Shown in pieces: positions 47,010 through 56,634 of a stretch of 64,000 nt of DNA. A program made the translations under genes and the position numbers. How positions within the stretch are numbered: the stretch's first letter is position 1; each line of letters opens with the position of its first letter. The stretch comes from Rhodopirellula sp. (GTDB lineage: Bacteria; Planctomycetota; Planctomycetia; Pirellulales; Pirellulaceae). The stretch is taken from the NCBI GenBank assembly GCA_002690925.1, contig NZGD01000279.1, positions 34,127 to 98,126 on the forward strand. Reading direction: 5' to 3'. The notes under the pieces are model-generated. The model was not told where the DNA came from and ran no database searches. It saw nothing but the letters and a program-made list of their open reading frames with translations.

Positions 47010-48239
47010 CTAGGACATCGGCAATCGCAGTTGGGAATCCTCGTTGAGAATTTTGACGATTTTTCGACCAGTCACACTCATTGGCATTTCCGCCAAATCC
47101 GCCAGTGAAACGTATTTCCAAGGTTTTCCTGGATTCTCACCCGTCTCGAGTAAGTCCGCCTGAAAAACCTGTAGAGAAATGCGGTACTTCGTTACTGCAT
47201 GCCTCATGGTGGTTAACCGAATCCCCGGAACAAGATTCACACCCACCTCAACCGACAATTGCTTTACGGCCTCAGTAATACTGCCAAGTGAGGCCTGCGT
47301 AGTCCGGGGGAAATCCCAAAGTCCTGCCCAACGACCTCCCTCCGGCAACGGACGGACCAAAAACTGCTGTTGTCCAGTATCTACGTCACCTAAATCTGCT
47401 GCAGCAGAACGGTGAAGACCACGCCGGGAGCGACGATCTGACTTTTTCGCGGGCCGCTGAACCACCAGGACGTACTCGGTCCGATTTTCATAAGCTACCC
47501 GTGTCACCTTTCCGGGTATTTCCTTCTCCAATCCGGCTTGATGTGCACAGCAGGCAGATGCCACCGGACACTGATCGCAGGAAGGTTCTTTAGGTGTACA
47601 AACCAACGCTCCAAGCTCCATCGCTGCCTGATTGAAGCTTCCAGCATCCTTACGCGGCAACATTTTCTCGGCGACTTGCCACAACAATCGATTATTGGAG
47701 GTGTCTGCGGGGGTTCCCCTCAATGCGATCCAGCGACTGAAAACTCTTTGTGTATTTCCTTCCAGAATAGGCTGCCTCTGTCCATCGGAGATCGAAAGAA
47801 TCGCACCTGCGGTGTATCGTCCGACACCTGGTAAAGCGAGCACGTCGTCGAACTGGAGGGGAAACTCACCACCATGATCTGCCATGATCAGTTTTGCAGC
47901 CGCATGAAGTGATCGAGCTCTTCGGTAATACCCCAGCCCCTCCCAATGAGATAGCAGGATTTGTTCATCGGCAGTCGCCAGTTCCTGCACGGTGGGAAAA
48001 GATTTCATGAACCTCGCATAGTACGGCAGCACCGTAGCCACCTGTGTCTGCTGCAACATGATTTCACTGACCCACACACGATAGGGCGTGGGATCAGAAC
48101 GCCACGGCAGTTCTCGTGCATGCTTGGCAAACCAGTTTAATAGACTTCTTCGCACACGCGATCGCCACCGCGTTTGGTGCCAAACGTCATCATGCTGCGG
48201 ATCTTGATCTCTTTTTTTCGCCGCGTCAGAATCGTTCAA
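47010..48239 (-). CDS. mutY: A/G-specific adenine glycosylase MutY (catalytic Asp is Glu)
   Basis: 409 residues. MutY removes adenine mispaired with 8-oxoguanine. The family Glu in VWVSEIMLQQTQ (E59), the helix-hairpin-helix LPGVGRYTAGAI, and the four-Cys iron-sulphur loop (C-x6-C-x2-C-x5-C, from VCTPKEPSCDQC) are present, followed by a NUDIX-like C-terminal domain with an Arg-rich insert (KKSDRRSRRG). The Asp of the ILDGN motif, essential in E. coli MutY (D138), is Glu here (E160, PILEGNTQRV). The start is TTG at 48239, overlapping the PDZ gene stop (TTGA), so the genes are coupled. Confidence 0.92.
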   Translation of the reverse strand: MNDSDAAKKRDQDPQHDDVWHQTRWRSRVRRSLLNWFAKHARELPWRSDPTPYRVWVSEIMLQQTQVATVLPYYARFMKSFPTVQELATADEQILLSHWEGLGYYRRARSLHAAAKLIMADHGGEFPLQFDDVLALPGVGRYTAGAILSISDGQRQPILEGNTQRVFSRWIALRGTPADTSNNRLLWQVAEKMLPRKDAGSFNQAAMELGALVCTPKEPSCDQCPVASACCAHQAGLEKEIPGKVTRVAYENRTEYVLVVQRPAKKSDRRSRRGLHRSAAADLGDVDTGQQQFLVRPLPEGGRWAGLWDFPRTTQASLGSITEAVKQLSVEVGVNLVPGIRLTTMRHAVTKYRISLQVFQADLLETGENPGKPWKYVSLADLAEMPMSVTGRKIVKILNEDSQLRLPMS

Positions 48240-49432
48240 TTTTCTTCCAACCGCCTCAAAGTCACCTTGGCCTTCAATAGCTTACCACCACGCAAAAACC
48301 TGATTTCGATCTCATCACCCGCCTGATACTTGTTAATGGTTTTCTGCAGAGTACTGAAATCCGAAATTTCATTTTCACCAGCACCTATGATGATATCTCG
48401 GAACATCAGACCGGCGTCAGCTGCAGCCGTGTTTGGATAAACCATGTTGACTCGACATTCCCGTTCTTCGGGATAACACGAGACGCCAAGAAACCCACCC
48501 TGTCGGAACTGAATTTCAAGTCCCGGAAGTCGGCTTCTAATTTTTTCAACCGCAGCCGACGTAATATTGGTTCCCATCAACGTCAGCGACGTCCGTAGCG
48601 GCAAGCGAGAAATGATCTCGCCCTGTTGCTCGCTAAGATTCACATACCGAATATCGAGCGACTCGATACGCTCCATATCACTCAGCGACGAGAAGACCTC
48701 ATCATCAACGGCGGCGTCGGAATTGACAATTGCGATGGCTGTTAAATCAGGCATTCGGGCAACGTTGCGAAGCACACCTCCCTGAATCGCCTTGCCAGAG
48801 ATACGCACGTGACCAATGCCGCCAGCCCACTCCAACCAACGAAGAACCTTGACGTCTCCATTCCACCCGTCGCCCACTTCAACGAGAGGTAACAATCTTT
48901 GCGAGGCAGCGACTGAAAAATCTCCGTCCCCGATAAACAGGCCTGCAGCAACGAGTAACCCTTCAGCCCGCTCAGACCGTGACTCGGCAACCTCATCCAT
49001 GGCAGCCTTGGCAGCCAGCGCACGACGCCCCACTGAATTTTCAGCCATGTTTTTCAGTGTAATCCATGCGTTGCCATCATCAGCCGGCTCAAGCGAGATC
49101 GCGAATTCTGAAATCACCGCAACAGAACGTTCAAGCACCTCCAAGTCACCCTGGTTCATCGCGGTGACCAAATCGGGAATCACCGCAGGCCCAAGTTGCT
49201 TGATTTTCTGGCTAGCCTTCTCACGTCGCAAGTAATGCTCATGCGACAACTGAGTGATCCAGTAAGCCGCCGTATCTTTGGATGCGGTCGCGACTGTCAC
49301 CTCACCCGACTGTTCCTCACCCGACAGTTCCTGAGCAGCAGCTTTGTCAGCAGGCACAACAGAAATCAAGAGCAGGATGAACCCGAGAAGAAGCAAGCCA
49401 GCAAATCTCGAACTGTGAATGGATAAAATCAT
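48236..49432 (-). CDS. Secreted PDZ-domain protein with leucine-rich-like region
   Basis: About 398 residues from the ATG at 49432; a second ATG lies 24 bases upstream. A signal peptide (LLLLGFILLLISVVPADKAAAQ) is followed by a helical HEAT-like segment (LRREKASQKIKQLGPAVIPDLV). A stretch then resembles degenerate leucine-rich repeats (SLSDMERIESLDIRYVNLS), and the end is a PDZ domain (AAADAGLMFRDIIIGAGENEI, then GDEIEIRFLRGGK). No protease catalytic domain is present. It is a periplasmic interaction protein, translationally coupled to mutY for no evident functional reason. Confidence 0.75.
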   Translation of the reverse strand: MILSIHSSRFAGLLLLGFILLLISVVPADKAAAQELSGEEQSGEVTVATASKDTAAYWITQLSHEHYLRREKASQKIKQLGPAVIPDLVTAMNQGDLEVLERSVAVISEFAISLEPADDGNAWITLKNMAENSVGRRALAAKAAMDEVAESRSERAEGLLVAAGLFIGDGDFSVAASQRLLPLVEVGDGWNGDVKVLRWLEWAGGIGHVRISGKAIQGGVLRNVARMPDLTAIAIVNSDAAVDDEVFSSLSDMERIESLDIRYVNLSEQQGEIISRLPLRTSLTLMGTNITSAAVEKIRSRLPGLEIQFRQGGFLGVSCYPEERECRVNMVYPNTAAADAGLMFRDIIIGAGENEISDFSTLQKTINKYQAGDEIEIRFLRGGKLLKAKVTLRRLEEN

Positions 49433-49991
49433 TAGAAACCCGCCAGTGGTTAACACGTCAGCATTTCAGAGCAGCCGCCACTCGTTCCACGCCGAGCAAG
49501 TGGTGCCTTCAGTTCAGACAGACAATTCAGCGCCCTGCAAAATCACGATCTTTCCCGAAAGCTGATTAAAAACACGCCTGCTCGTACGTGAAACTCCCTT
49601 CTCACCGGCACCCTTTTCTAAATGCCGGGCGAAACACATGCCTCAGTCTTGTGTTGCAGTATAGCCTACGCAGCAAATCGACTCATATCGCAACCCAAAC
49701 CTACCAGACGCTGCACATTAACGCCGCGTGAAACGACTGACTAGCGATATTGCCACAGCAGAACAAGCGACCGCCTCTTCAGGTAGATAAAACATACAGG
49801 AAGCAATCTTAAACCAACTTCGGCAAAGCCGAAATTCGCGGTCGTTACAGCCTCTCCTTGGCCGAATCCACGACCATCGGGGCGTTGCCAACGCATAGCA
49901 GGCAAACCTGCGTCGTCTCACGGGTTCCCACTTTTTTTGAATCGTGATTTCCCGCGGACACTCCCTAGCAAAAACATATTTTCCGCCGAGC
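49433..49991. other. Intergenic region, no gene seen
   Basis: About 560 bases between the PDZ gene and oadA, both on the minus strand. Short frames (for example 49718-49921) have Arg-rich content without family signature or ribosome site. No hairpin with a U tract was found. Confidence 0.45.
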
Positions 49992-51809
49992 TCAGCCCGT
50001 TATTTTTGCTAAGATTTGCCCGGTTGCCACCTGCTCACCGACTCCGACAGAGATTTCGGAAACATGACCATCCACTGGCGAGGCAACCTCCATTTCCATC
50101 TTCATTGCTTCAAGAATCAAGATCGCTTCCCCAGCACGGACGCGATCACCCTTCTTCACTAGCTGCTTAAAAACAGCACCAGGCATTTGCGATGTGACTT
50201 CGGTTACATTTGTACCAGCAGCACTCGCCCGGTCATTAGCTCCACTCTCAGTTTGAGGCTTAATCTCAACACGATAGACCTTGCCATCGACAGTCACCAT
50301 ATTGCCTTCAAAAGCCATGAAGACGTCCTCACCATTAACCGAGACCACATACTCGGCCGGCCCTTGCTTAGGTGCTGCGGGAACTGGCTGGCTAGTCTGA
50401 GTCTTGTCCACCTTACGGACCGCGGTCTCAGCGTCTCCCTTGAGAAAGCGGATTCCTTTCTCTTTGCAAGCAGCGGCAATGAAGACATTCTCATCGCTAA
50501 CTTCAAGTCCCTCGTCCTCGAGCATTTTCTTGGCAGCAGGAATGCCCTTGCTGGGATCCTCATCATTCAACTCCAGTACGGGTCGGGTTGTCGGCTCAAG
50601 CCCCAATTGCTCGCGGGCCAGTTCCACGATACTTTCATCGGGAGGGACAGGCGTCTTGCCGAAGTAACCTAGAACCATCTTACCGTAGGGTTCAGCTATC
50701 TTCTTCCAAGGACCGAACATGACGTTATTAAACGCTTGTTGAAAATAGAATTGGGACACAGGCGTCACCGAGGTTCCAAATCCACCTTTGCGAACAACAT
50801 CACTCATCGCCATGATGATCTCTGGGTACTTCTCCATGATATTGTTGTCACGCAGCATTTGCGTATTGGCCGTCAAAGCTCCACCGGGCATGGGACTCCA
50901 GGGAATGAGTGGCTCCACTGCGGTAGCCTCTGGCGGCAGGAAGTAATCGCTCATGCAATCTTTGAAAACTTCTTCAGCCTCGCGAACTTTCTCAACGTCC
51001 ACATCCAGCTCAAAATCGCTACCACGCAAAGCGTGCCACATCACAAGAATGTCGGGCTGGCACGTGCCACCGGAACAGGGAGCCATCGACAAATCAATTG
51101 CATCAGCCCCTGCATCCAAGGCTGCTTTGTTCGCCAGCACACTTACACCGGCTGTTTCGTGCGTGTGGAAATGAATGAAGGTATCGACAGGTAACATTTT
51201 CCGCGCACGGCGAATCGTTTCGTAAACCTTGGATGGCACCGCAGTCCCAGAGGCATCCTTGAAACAAATCGCATCAAAAGGGATGTCAGCGTCGAGAATC
51301 TGCTGCAATGTGTCTGCATAGAAATCTGCATCGTGTGCCCCGGAGCACCCTGGGGGCAACTCCATCAACGTGACGCAAACTTGATGCTTCAAGCCTGCCT
51401 CAACGATGCACTTGCCGCTGTAAATGAGATTGTTGACGTCATTCAACGCATCGAAATTGCGAATGGTTGTCATTCCATGCTTTTTAAATAGCTGAGCATG
51501 CAGTTTGACAATATCGCTGGACTGCGAATCCAGCCCCACCACGTTGACGCCTCTTGCAAGCGTCTGCAAATTGGCATCCGGACCGGCGGTCTCCCGAAAT
51601 GCATCCATCATGTCGAATGCATTTTCGTTGCAATAGAAATACAACGACTGGAATCGGGCCCCCCCGCCTGCCTCGAACCAACTGATGCCTGCATCACGAG
51701 CAGCTGCAACCGCTGGAAGGAAATCGGGTGTGAATACACGCGCGCCAAAGACGGATTGGAAACCGTCCCTGAATGCGGTGCACATGAACTGGACTTTCTT
51801 TTTCGCCAC
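49992..51809 (-). CDS. oadA: Oxaloacetate decarboxylase alpha subunit (carboxyltransferase + biotin carrier)
   Basis: 605 residues. The subunit transfers the carboxyl group of oxaloacetate to biotin. It has an HMGL-like TIM barrel (FRDGFQSVFGARV, the carbamate/metal Lys in CFKDASGTA, metal His residues in HFHTHETAG), a PYC_OADA domain, a linker rich in Pro/Gln, and a C-terminal biotinyl domain with the biotin Lys in EAMKMEME. There is no biotin carboxylase domain, which separates it from pyruvate carboxylase. The start is GTG. It is the last gene of the gamma-beta-alpha operon. The barrel motifs are divergent from enterobacterial OadA, so the substrate is probable rather than certain. Confidence 0.88.
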   Translation of the reverse strand: MAKKKVQFMCTAFRDGFQSVFGARVFTPDFLPAVAAARDAGISWFEAGGGARFQSLYFYCNENAFDMMDAFRETAGPDANLQTLARGVNVVGLDSQSSDIVKLHAQLFKKHGMTTIRNFDALNDVNNLIYSGKCIVEAGLKHQVCVTLMELPPGCSGAHDADFYADTLQQILDADIPFDAICFKDASGTAVPSKVYETIRRARKMLPVDTFIHFHTHETAGVSVLANKAALDAGADAIDLSMAPCSGGTCQPDILVMWHALRGSDFELDVDVEKVREAEEVFKDCMSDYFLPPEATAVEPLIPWSPMPGGALTANTQMLRDNNIMEKYPEIIMAMSDVVRKGGFGTSVTPVSQFYFQQAFNNVMFGPWKKIAEPYGKMVLGYFGKTPVPPDESIVELAREQLGLEPTTRPVLELNDEDPSKGIPAAKKMLEDEGLEVSDENVFIAAACKEKGIRFLKGDAETAVRKVDKTQTSQPVPAAPKQGPAEYVVSVNGEDVFMAFEGNMVTVDGKVYRVEIKPQTESGANDRASAAGTNVTEVTSQMPGAVFKQLVKKGDRVRAGEAILILEAMKMEMEVASPVDGHVSEISVGVGEQVATGQILAKITG

Positions 51810-51863
51810 GGTTCAAAATCTTCCGAATGTATCTGGAAAAAAGCTTGTACTAAAAACGAGTTA

Positions 51864-52988
51864 TCAGGTCAGTGCAGACCAAAGCACGCCAGCAGCAATC
51901 GCTGAGCCAACCACCCCAGCCACGTTGGGTGCCATTGCGTGCATCAGCAAGAAATTGTGCGGATCTTCCTGCTGCCCCACCATTTGAACAACGCGTGCTG
52001 AGTCCGGCACCGCAGAAACACCTGCGGCCCCGACCAAAGGATTAATTTTTTCGGTGAGAAACAAATTCATGAACTTGGCGAACAAGACTCCGCCTGCCGT
52101 CGCAATCGCGAAAGACAGTGCCCCTAAACCAAAGATTTGCAGGGATTCCTGAGTCAGGAAGTTACCTGCCCTAGTGCTGGCACCGACAGCGAATCCGAGC
52201 AAAATGGTGACGATATCGATCATCGCTGTCCGAGCAGTCTGAGCCAAACGCTCGGTGACAAGGCTTTCTTTCAGCAAATTCCCAAAGAACAGCATCCCCA
52301 ACAGGACCACTGCCCCGGGGGCGATCATTGTCGAAATCAAAAAAGCGGCAACGGGGAAGATCATCTTCTCCCGTTTGGACACCTTCCGAGGAGGCTTCAT
52401 CCGAATCAATCTTTCTTCACGCGTGGTGAGTAACTTCATGATCGGGGGCTGAATAATTGGCACCAAAGCCATGTATGAGTAGGCTGCAATCGCAATCGCA
52501 CTAAGGAGATTTTCAGCCAGCTTTGAGGCCAGGAAAATGGCGGTCGGACCATCAGCACCACCAATGATCCCAATCGCCCCGGCTTCTTTCGGACTGAATC
52601 CCAGCCAAAGAGCCCCGAAAAAAGTCAGAAACACACCGATCTGTGCAGCAGCACCAAGTAAGACCAACTTGGGGTTGGACAGCATGGTGGAAAAGTCGGT
52701 CATCGCGCCGATACCGAGGAATATCAGCGGAGGATAAACGCCGTACTCAACGCCAAAATAAAGGTAGCTGAGCACGCTGCCCTCATCGTATACGCTCATC
52801 CCCATGTCGGCGGCCACCGGGATATTACCCACGATAGCCCCCATCCCGATCGGTACCAGGAGTAGCGGTTCATAATCCTTGGTGATTGCTAGAAAGATGA
52901 ACACAATCCCGATCAGGATCATGATCAAATTTCCCCAAGTCAAAGTCACGAAACCTGTCGTGCCAAAAAAATCAGTAAGTATTTCCAT
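51864..52988 (-). CDS. oadB: Sodium-translocating decarboxylase beta subunit
   Basis: 374 residues with about ten membrane segments. This is the Na+ channel subunit that decarboxylates carboxybiotin and exports sodium. The family motif GGADGPTAIFLASKLA, which holds the sodium-binding Asp, and the closing motif NFLLMHAMAPNVAGVVGSAI are intact. It lies 45 bases downstream of the gamma subunit gene and 54 upstream of oadA. Confidence 0.95.
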   Translation of the reverse strand: MEILTDFFGTTGFVTLTWGNLIMILIGIVFIFLAITKDYEPLLLVPIGMGAIVGNIPVAADMGMSVYDEGSVLSYLYFGVEYGVYPPLIFLGIGAMTDFSTMLSNPKLVLLGAAAQIGVFLTFFGALWLGFSPKEAGAIGIIGGADGPTAIFLASKLAENLLSAIAIAAYSYMALVPIIQPPIMKLLTTREERLIRMKPPRKVSKREKMIFPVAAFLISTMIAPGAVVLLGMLFFGNLLKESLVTERLAQTARTAMIDIVTILLGFAVGASTRAGNFLTQESLQIFGLGALSFAIATAGGVLFAKFMNLFLTEKINPLVGAAGVSAVPDSARVVQMVGQQEDPHNFLLMHAMAPNVAGVVGSAIAAGVLWSALT

Positions 52989-53033
52989 CAGTTCAGTTGT
53001 GGCCCGTACGCCAAATTCTCCTGCAATTCCAGT

Positions 53034-53384
53034 TCAGCTATTCTGCCCCGACGAATCCTGCGTTTCCAACTGTCGCTGGAACTCCGTATGCAATACGTAC
53101 CCAATGGCAGCCAACACAGCCCCATCATCGGCTACAAGACTATCCGTGTGACTTGCATTGCCGGCAGGCTCATCAACCTCAGGCCAAACCGTGGATAGCA
53201 TTGCGAGGACACGTGGCAAGGCTGCGATAAACAGGGTCAGCAGAATCAATGCGGTGAAAACAATCATCAATCCGACAAACGCCTGCACAGCACCCTCAGC
53301 CAATTTGCTGGAATTAGATCCCGGCAGCGATGAATCAACTTGGCCGAGAAGCGTAAGGCCAGTCTGTTTCAGGAGCATTGGCAT
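53034..53384 (-). CDS. oadG: Probable oxaloacetate decarboxylase gamma subunit (OadG)
   Basis: About 116 residues from the ATG at 53384; ATG 53378 or 53447 are alternatives. One membrane helix (AVQAFVGLMIVFTALILLTLFIAAL) follows the short GAVQAF start typical of OadG; a hydrophilic tail ends the protein. Gamma subunits assemble the complex and anchor alpha to beta. The call rests on size, helix position and its place directly before oadB. Confidence 0.75.
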   Translation of the reverse strand: MPMLLKQTGLTLLGQVDSSLPGSNSSKLAEGAVQAFVGLMIVFTALILLTLFIAALPRVLAMLSTVWPEVDEPAGNASHTDSLVADDGAVLAAIGYVLHTEFQRQLETQDSSGQNS

Positions 53385-53805
53385 TGCGTATGTATGAGAC
53401 TCGGATTGGAGGGAAAACGATTGGAGGCAGTTGGACCAATGCATCACAAACGCGACGATTCACGCACTTGTTCGAATCGCAAGGAGACCAGCACCCCGTC
53501 GGCTTTCCACTGGAACAGATTGTTCCAATGGAGCAGAGAAGATGCGAACTCGCATGGCAATCATCGGCTCAACCGATGCCGCCCAACCCCGATCCCGCCC
53601 CCACATAGGGACGTTAGCTAATGTGACGGCAAATCGATTCACGACATTTCGGCCGTGTCAGCAGGCCATTCCGCTCGAGGTCCCCGAACACTGTGGTGGC
53701 GTGCGTGCAGAGGATATCGCATCGAAAGGTTTTCTTCACCCCCCCGACGCGTAATTTGCGGGTTCAAAAGGCATGAATAACCGAGGCAAACCGCGGTTTT
53801 CTCGA
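53385..53805. other. Intergenic region with two inverted repeats
   Basis: About 420 bases. It holds CCACTGGAACA-GAT-TGTTCCAATGG (53507-53531, 11-bp arms with one mismatch), upstream of the oad operon, and a compact hairpin around AAACCGCGGTTT (about 53781-53803) beyond the stop of the oxidoreductase gene. No gene seen. Confidence 0.5.
53507..53531. promoter_or_regulatory. Inverted repeat upstream of oad operon, possible operator
   Basis: Near-perfect 11-base arms separated by GAT: CCACTGGAACA and TGTTCCAATGG. It lies ~125 bases upstream of oadG. The symmetry suits a dimeric regulator site; no U tract follows on either strand. Confidence 0.35.
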
Positions 53806-55269
53806 TCAAACGCTCTCGAGCGTGGGAACTTCAAACCCTTTGTTATTGGGATCTTTCAGCAAGGCGTTGGCAGCCTCGGCATGATCACCGGTATGAAGCT
53901 CGGTTTTCGGATCAAAGGTCAACCACGGACCGACGGTATATTCAGCCTTGTTTTCGGGAATCCCGACGCCATCCCGCATCACTTCATGCAACTTCATGAA
54001 ATGCTCGGATGCGTCTGAATTGTCACCGAATTTACCGGCTTTAGCGTTGAACGGCGCCTTCTCACCCAATCGGTAGGAGTTGTTCATGAGATGCCCCATA
54101 ACGCAACCATAGTGCGCGTCCTCAACGTTTCCGTTGGCCATACTAGGGTCATTCGCGCGAATCGCAGCGATGAATGCTCCCCAGTTGCCACCTGGGGTTA
54201 CTTTCCCAGGAGGTAGCTCGAGAGGCTCTGCTTTGGATGCGCCCGGTCGCAAAATCTTGTAATTACCCTCTCCGGTGATTTTACTGCCATCCTCAAGGTA
54301 ATACTCGTTAAATACTTGCCGCTCGTATTTGGGATAATTCACATTGCGGACATTGAAAATCACCATCTGTCCATTGGGGTACTCAGCGAGCCCGAACATC
54401 GTGTTTGGGGTTTCTCCCTGATCGTCCCATTGAAACCGACCACCAAGTGCCATCACGCGAACCGGATGAGTCTGGTCTTTGTCAAGCGCCCAACGAGCGA
54501 CATCAAGCTGGTGCGTTCCTTGATTGTTAAGATCGCCGTTGCCTGTCTTCCAGAACCAGTGCCAATCATAGGGGTGGTAATTAGCGTGAAAATCACTAAT
54601 GACCGCTGGTCCCTTCCATAAATCCCAATCGAGGTTCGCCGGCGGCGGCCCGACAGGCTCGTGCCCGATCCCACCGCGTGGTTTACAGCAATAGCCGTAT
54701 GAAATTTTCAAACGGGGCAGGTCACCATTTTGCAATGCCTCATGCAAGCCGGCGATACCGGCGCTGCTGCGTCGCTGCGTACCATGCTGGATAACGACGC
54801 CATACTTTTTCTGGGCAGCAACCGCGATTCGCCCCTCACGCACGTCGTGACTCATTGGTTTTTCAACATAGACGTGCTTACCAGCTTGGGCGCCCCAAAT
54901 GGTCATCAAAGAATGCCAATGATTAGGGGTCGCGACGGAAATAGCATCAACCGACTTGTCATCCAACGCTTCACGAACATCGCTGATCGCTTTGGTTTGG
55001 AATTTACCTTCGGTACGTTTTTCCAGGCTCTGCATCCGTTTTGCAAGCACATCAGCATCAGGGTCGATCACATAAGCCACCTCGACGTTATCCTGCCCCA
55101 GCCAACCAGCCAAATGACTTTGCCCGCGACCATTCAAACCAGCGACGGCGATTCTGACGCGATTACTGGCACCATCAACTGCCCCGGAAGCTCGAGTGCC
55201 GGTAAGTAGCAAGGACCCACTTGCAGCTGCAGAGGTCGCCAAAAAGTCACGTCGGCTTGGTTTGGACAT
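53806..55269 (-). CDS. Tat-exported Gfo/Idh/MocA-family oxidoreductase
   Basis: 487 residues from the ATG at 55269 (MSKPSRRDF). The twin-arginine signal is SRRDFLATSAAASGSLLL. A Rossmann fold (VRIAVAGLNGRGQSHLAGWL) and the catalytic-region motif VYVEKPMSHDVREG, with its Lys, identify the family. Such exported NAD(P)-type oxidoreductases are very common in planctomycetes and thought to act on sugars; substrate unknown. The C-terminal half is the typical GFO_IDH_MocA beta domain. Single gene. Confidence 0.92.
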   Translation of the reverse strand: MSKPSRRDFLATSAAASGSLLLTGTRASGAVDGASNRVRIAVAGLNGRGQSHLAGWLGQDNVEVAYVIDPDADVLAKRMQSLEKRTEGKFQTKAISDVREALDDKSVDAISVATPNHWHSLMTIWGAQAGKHVYVEKPMSHDVREGRIAVAAQKKYGVVIQHGTQRRSSAGIAGLHEALQNGDLPRLKISYGYCCKPRGGIGHEPVGPPPANLDWDLWKGPAVISDFHANYHPYDWHWFWKTGNGDLNNQGTHQLDVARWALDKDQTHPVRVMALGGRFQWDDQGETPNTMFGLAEYPNGQMVIFNVRNVNYPKYERQVFNEYYLEDGSKITGEGNYKILRPGASKAEPLELPPGKVTPGGNWGAFIAAIRANDPSMANGNVEDAHYGCVMGHLMNNSYRLGEKAPFNAKAGKFGDNSDASEHFMKLHEVMRDGVGIPENKAEYTVGPWLTFDPKTELHTGDHAEAANALLKDPNNKGFEVPTLESV

Positions 55270-55363
55270 CGAAGATCTCACACAAAGACGGGAAAGAGGT
55301 CAGAAATGACGGGAAGGGACATTCTAACGAAACTAATGCGTCTTGGGGGTAGGCAAACTACCG

Positions 55364-56251
55364 CTAAGAATCCTCGTCGGCTAAGCCGAGCTTTGCTAAC
55401 CAGCGGCGAGAACCGCTGCTTCCTGTTGCGTTAGCCTGCCGGTATTCCCGCTGCAATTGCTCTAATTGCAATTCCAGCTCCTGCTTTGTCGCGGAAACTT
55501 CCTGCCGCTCTCGTGAGAGCTTTGCCCGCTCCAATGAAGCATCGATCTCGCCCTTACGAAATTTCTCTTTCCACTCGGCTTGAAGCTTCTGCAATTTCAC
55601 GCGTTCACCGGCAATCAGCTCATCCGCGTCCAACATATCAGCGATCGCAGACGCACCGATCGCGGTGCCATCGGAGCGAGTCTCTGCTTGCTGATCCAAC
55701 AGATTACGCAACTCAGCAATCTCATCATCCCGTTGCTCAATCTCCAGTCGTAGACGATCGATGAAGGCACCCGGCGTTTCTTTGCCGGATTCAATTTCGT
55801 TTTTCAAGGAAGCTGCAAATTGATTCGCATCGAAGGAATCTTCCTCCATCTGAAGCAAAATCAGCTGTTTTCGCTCCTCCCAAGACAACATTTCCGCCAC
55901 CTCCACAGAATTCTCGGGCGTGGTTTCCTGAATCCTGGAAGTGGCGATTTTGGCCGCCAAGTCCTCATTTTGTGCATGGAGCTCTGCATTCTCTGCTTCC
56001 AGCCGCCGAATTTTCTGCCTTAGCCCTCCGGCCGCCATTTCCAATTCGGGATCATTGAACTGCAAACCAAGATCGTTACCGTCCTCCGCATCACCGCTAG
56101 CCAAACCGCGGCCCGCAGCGTCAACAAGCAGTCGCACGTCCGTCAGTTGTGCCAGCAAAGCATGCAGTAAATCCGTATTCGAACGCACCGCATCCATGAC
56201 CGTGGGGTCATGTCGCTTATGCTCGTCGCGGACTTGCGTTGAATCGCTCAA
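55364..56251 (-). CDS. Coiled-coil protein of unknown function
   Basis: 295 residues from a TTG at 56251; an ATG at 56197 (MDAVRSN) is possible. Most of the length is helical coiled coil (heptads from ~75 to 275, rich in Glu, Leu, Arg), for example LRQKIRRLEAENAELHAQNEDL. No membrane helix or signal peptide, so it is probably cytoplasmic. It ends WLAKLGLADED. I recognise no family. Confidence 0.65.
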   Translation of the reverse strand: MSDSTQVRDEHKRHDPTVMDAVRSNTDLLHALLAQLTDVRLLVDAAGRGLASGDAEDGNDLGLQFNDPELEMAAGGLRQKIRRLEAENAELHAQNEDLAAKIATSRIQETTPENSVEVAEMLSWEERKQLILLQMEEDSFDANQFAASLKNEIESGKETPGAFIDRLRLEIEQRDDEIAELRNLLDQQAETRSDGTAIGASAIADMLDADELIAGERVKLQKLQAEWKEKFRKGEIDASLERAKLSRERQEVSATKQELELQLEQLQREYRQANATGSSGSRRWLAKLGLADEDS

Positions 56252-56634
56252 TGAATTGCCTGATGCCCTGAAAGTTTCGTTCCGCTGATTAACAATGATT
56301 CTTTTTCACTGCCCAAATCTCGCTGCTGCCACCACACCCGTTGCAGATGTACATTAAATCGGACACACGAGACTTTGAATCAGACGGCCCGCGAGCCAAA
56401 GTCACCCGAGTGCGATCGTTCTAGTTCGCGTGATATCAGGGGTACAAACGATTTAAAATTAAAACGCCCCCGGTCGATCAGGGACGTGGAATGGATTGGT
56501 TCAACATGGCACAATGCCGGCGTCGAGGAACCACTACGATCGATCCAATCTCTCCAATTGCACGCGACAGTCATGACAATGCTTTCCGTCATGTAATGCG
56601 TAGGTCGAAATAACCGTTGAGTCAAAATAGAAAC
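56252..56634. other. Divergent promoter region, no gene seen
   Basis: About 380 bases between the coiled-coil gene (minus) and xseB (plus). One short plus-strand frame (56375-56596) has no ribosome site or family pattern. The promoter of the xseB-ispA-dxs operon should lie here. Confidence 0.5.

Noticed and set aside
53460..53490. TTGTTCGAATCGCAAG resembles a tRNA T-arm
   Set aside because: The arms do not pair in the proper register for the TTCGAAT loop, and no acceptor, D or anticodon stem can be drawn upstream.
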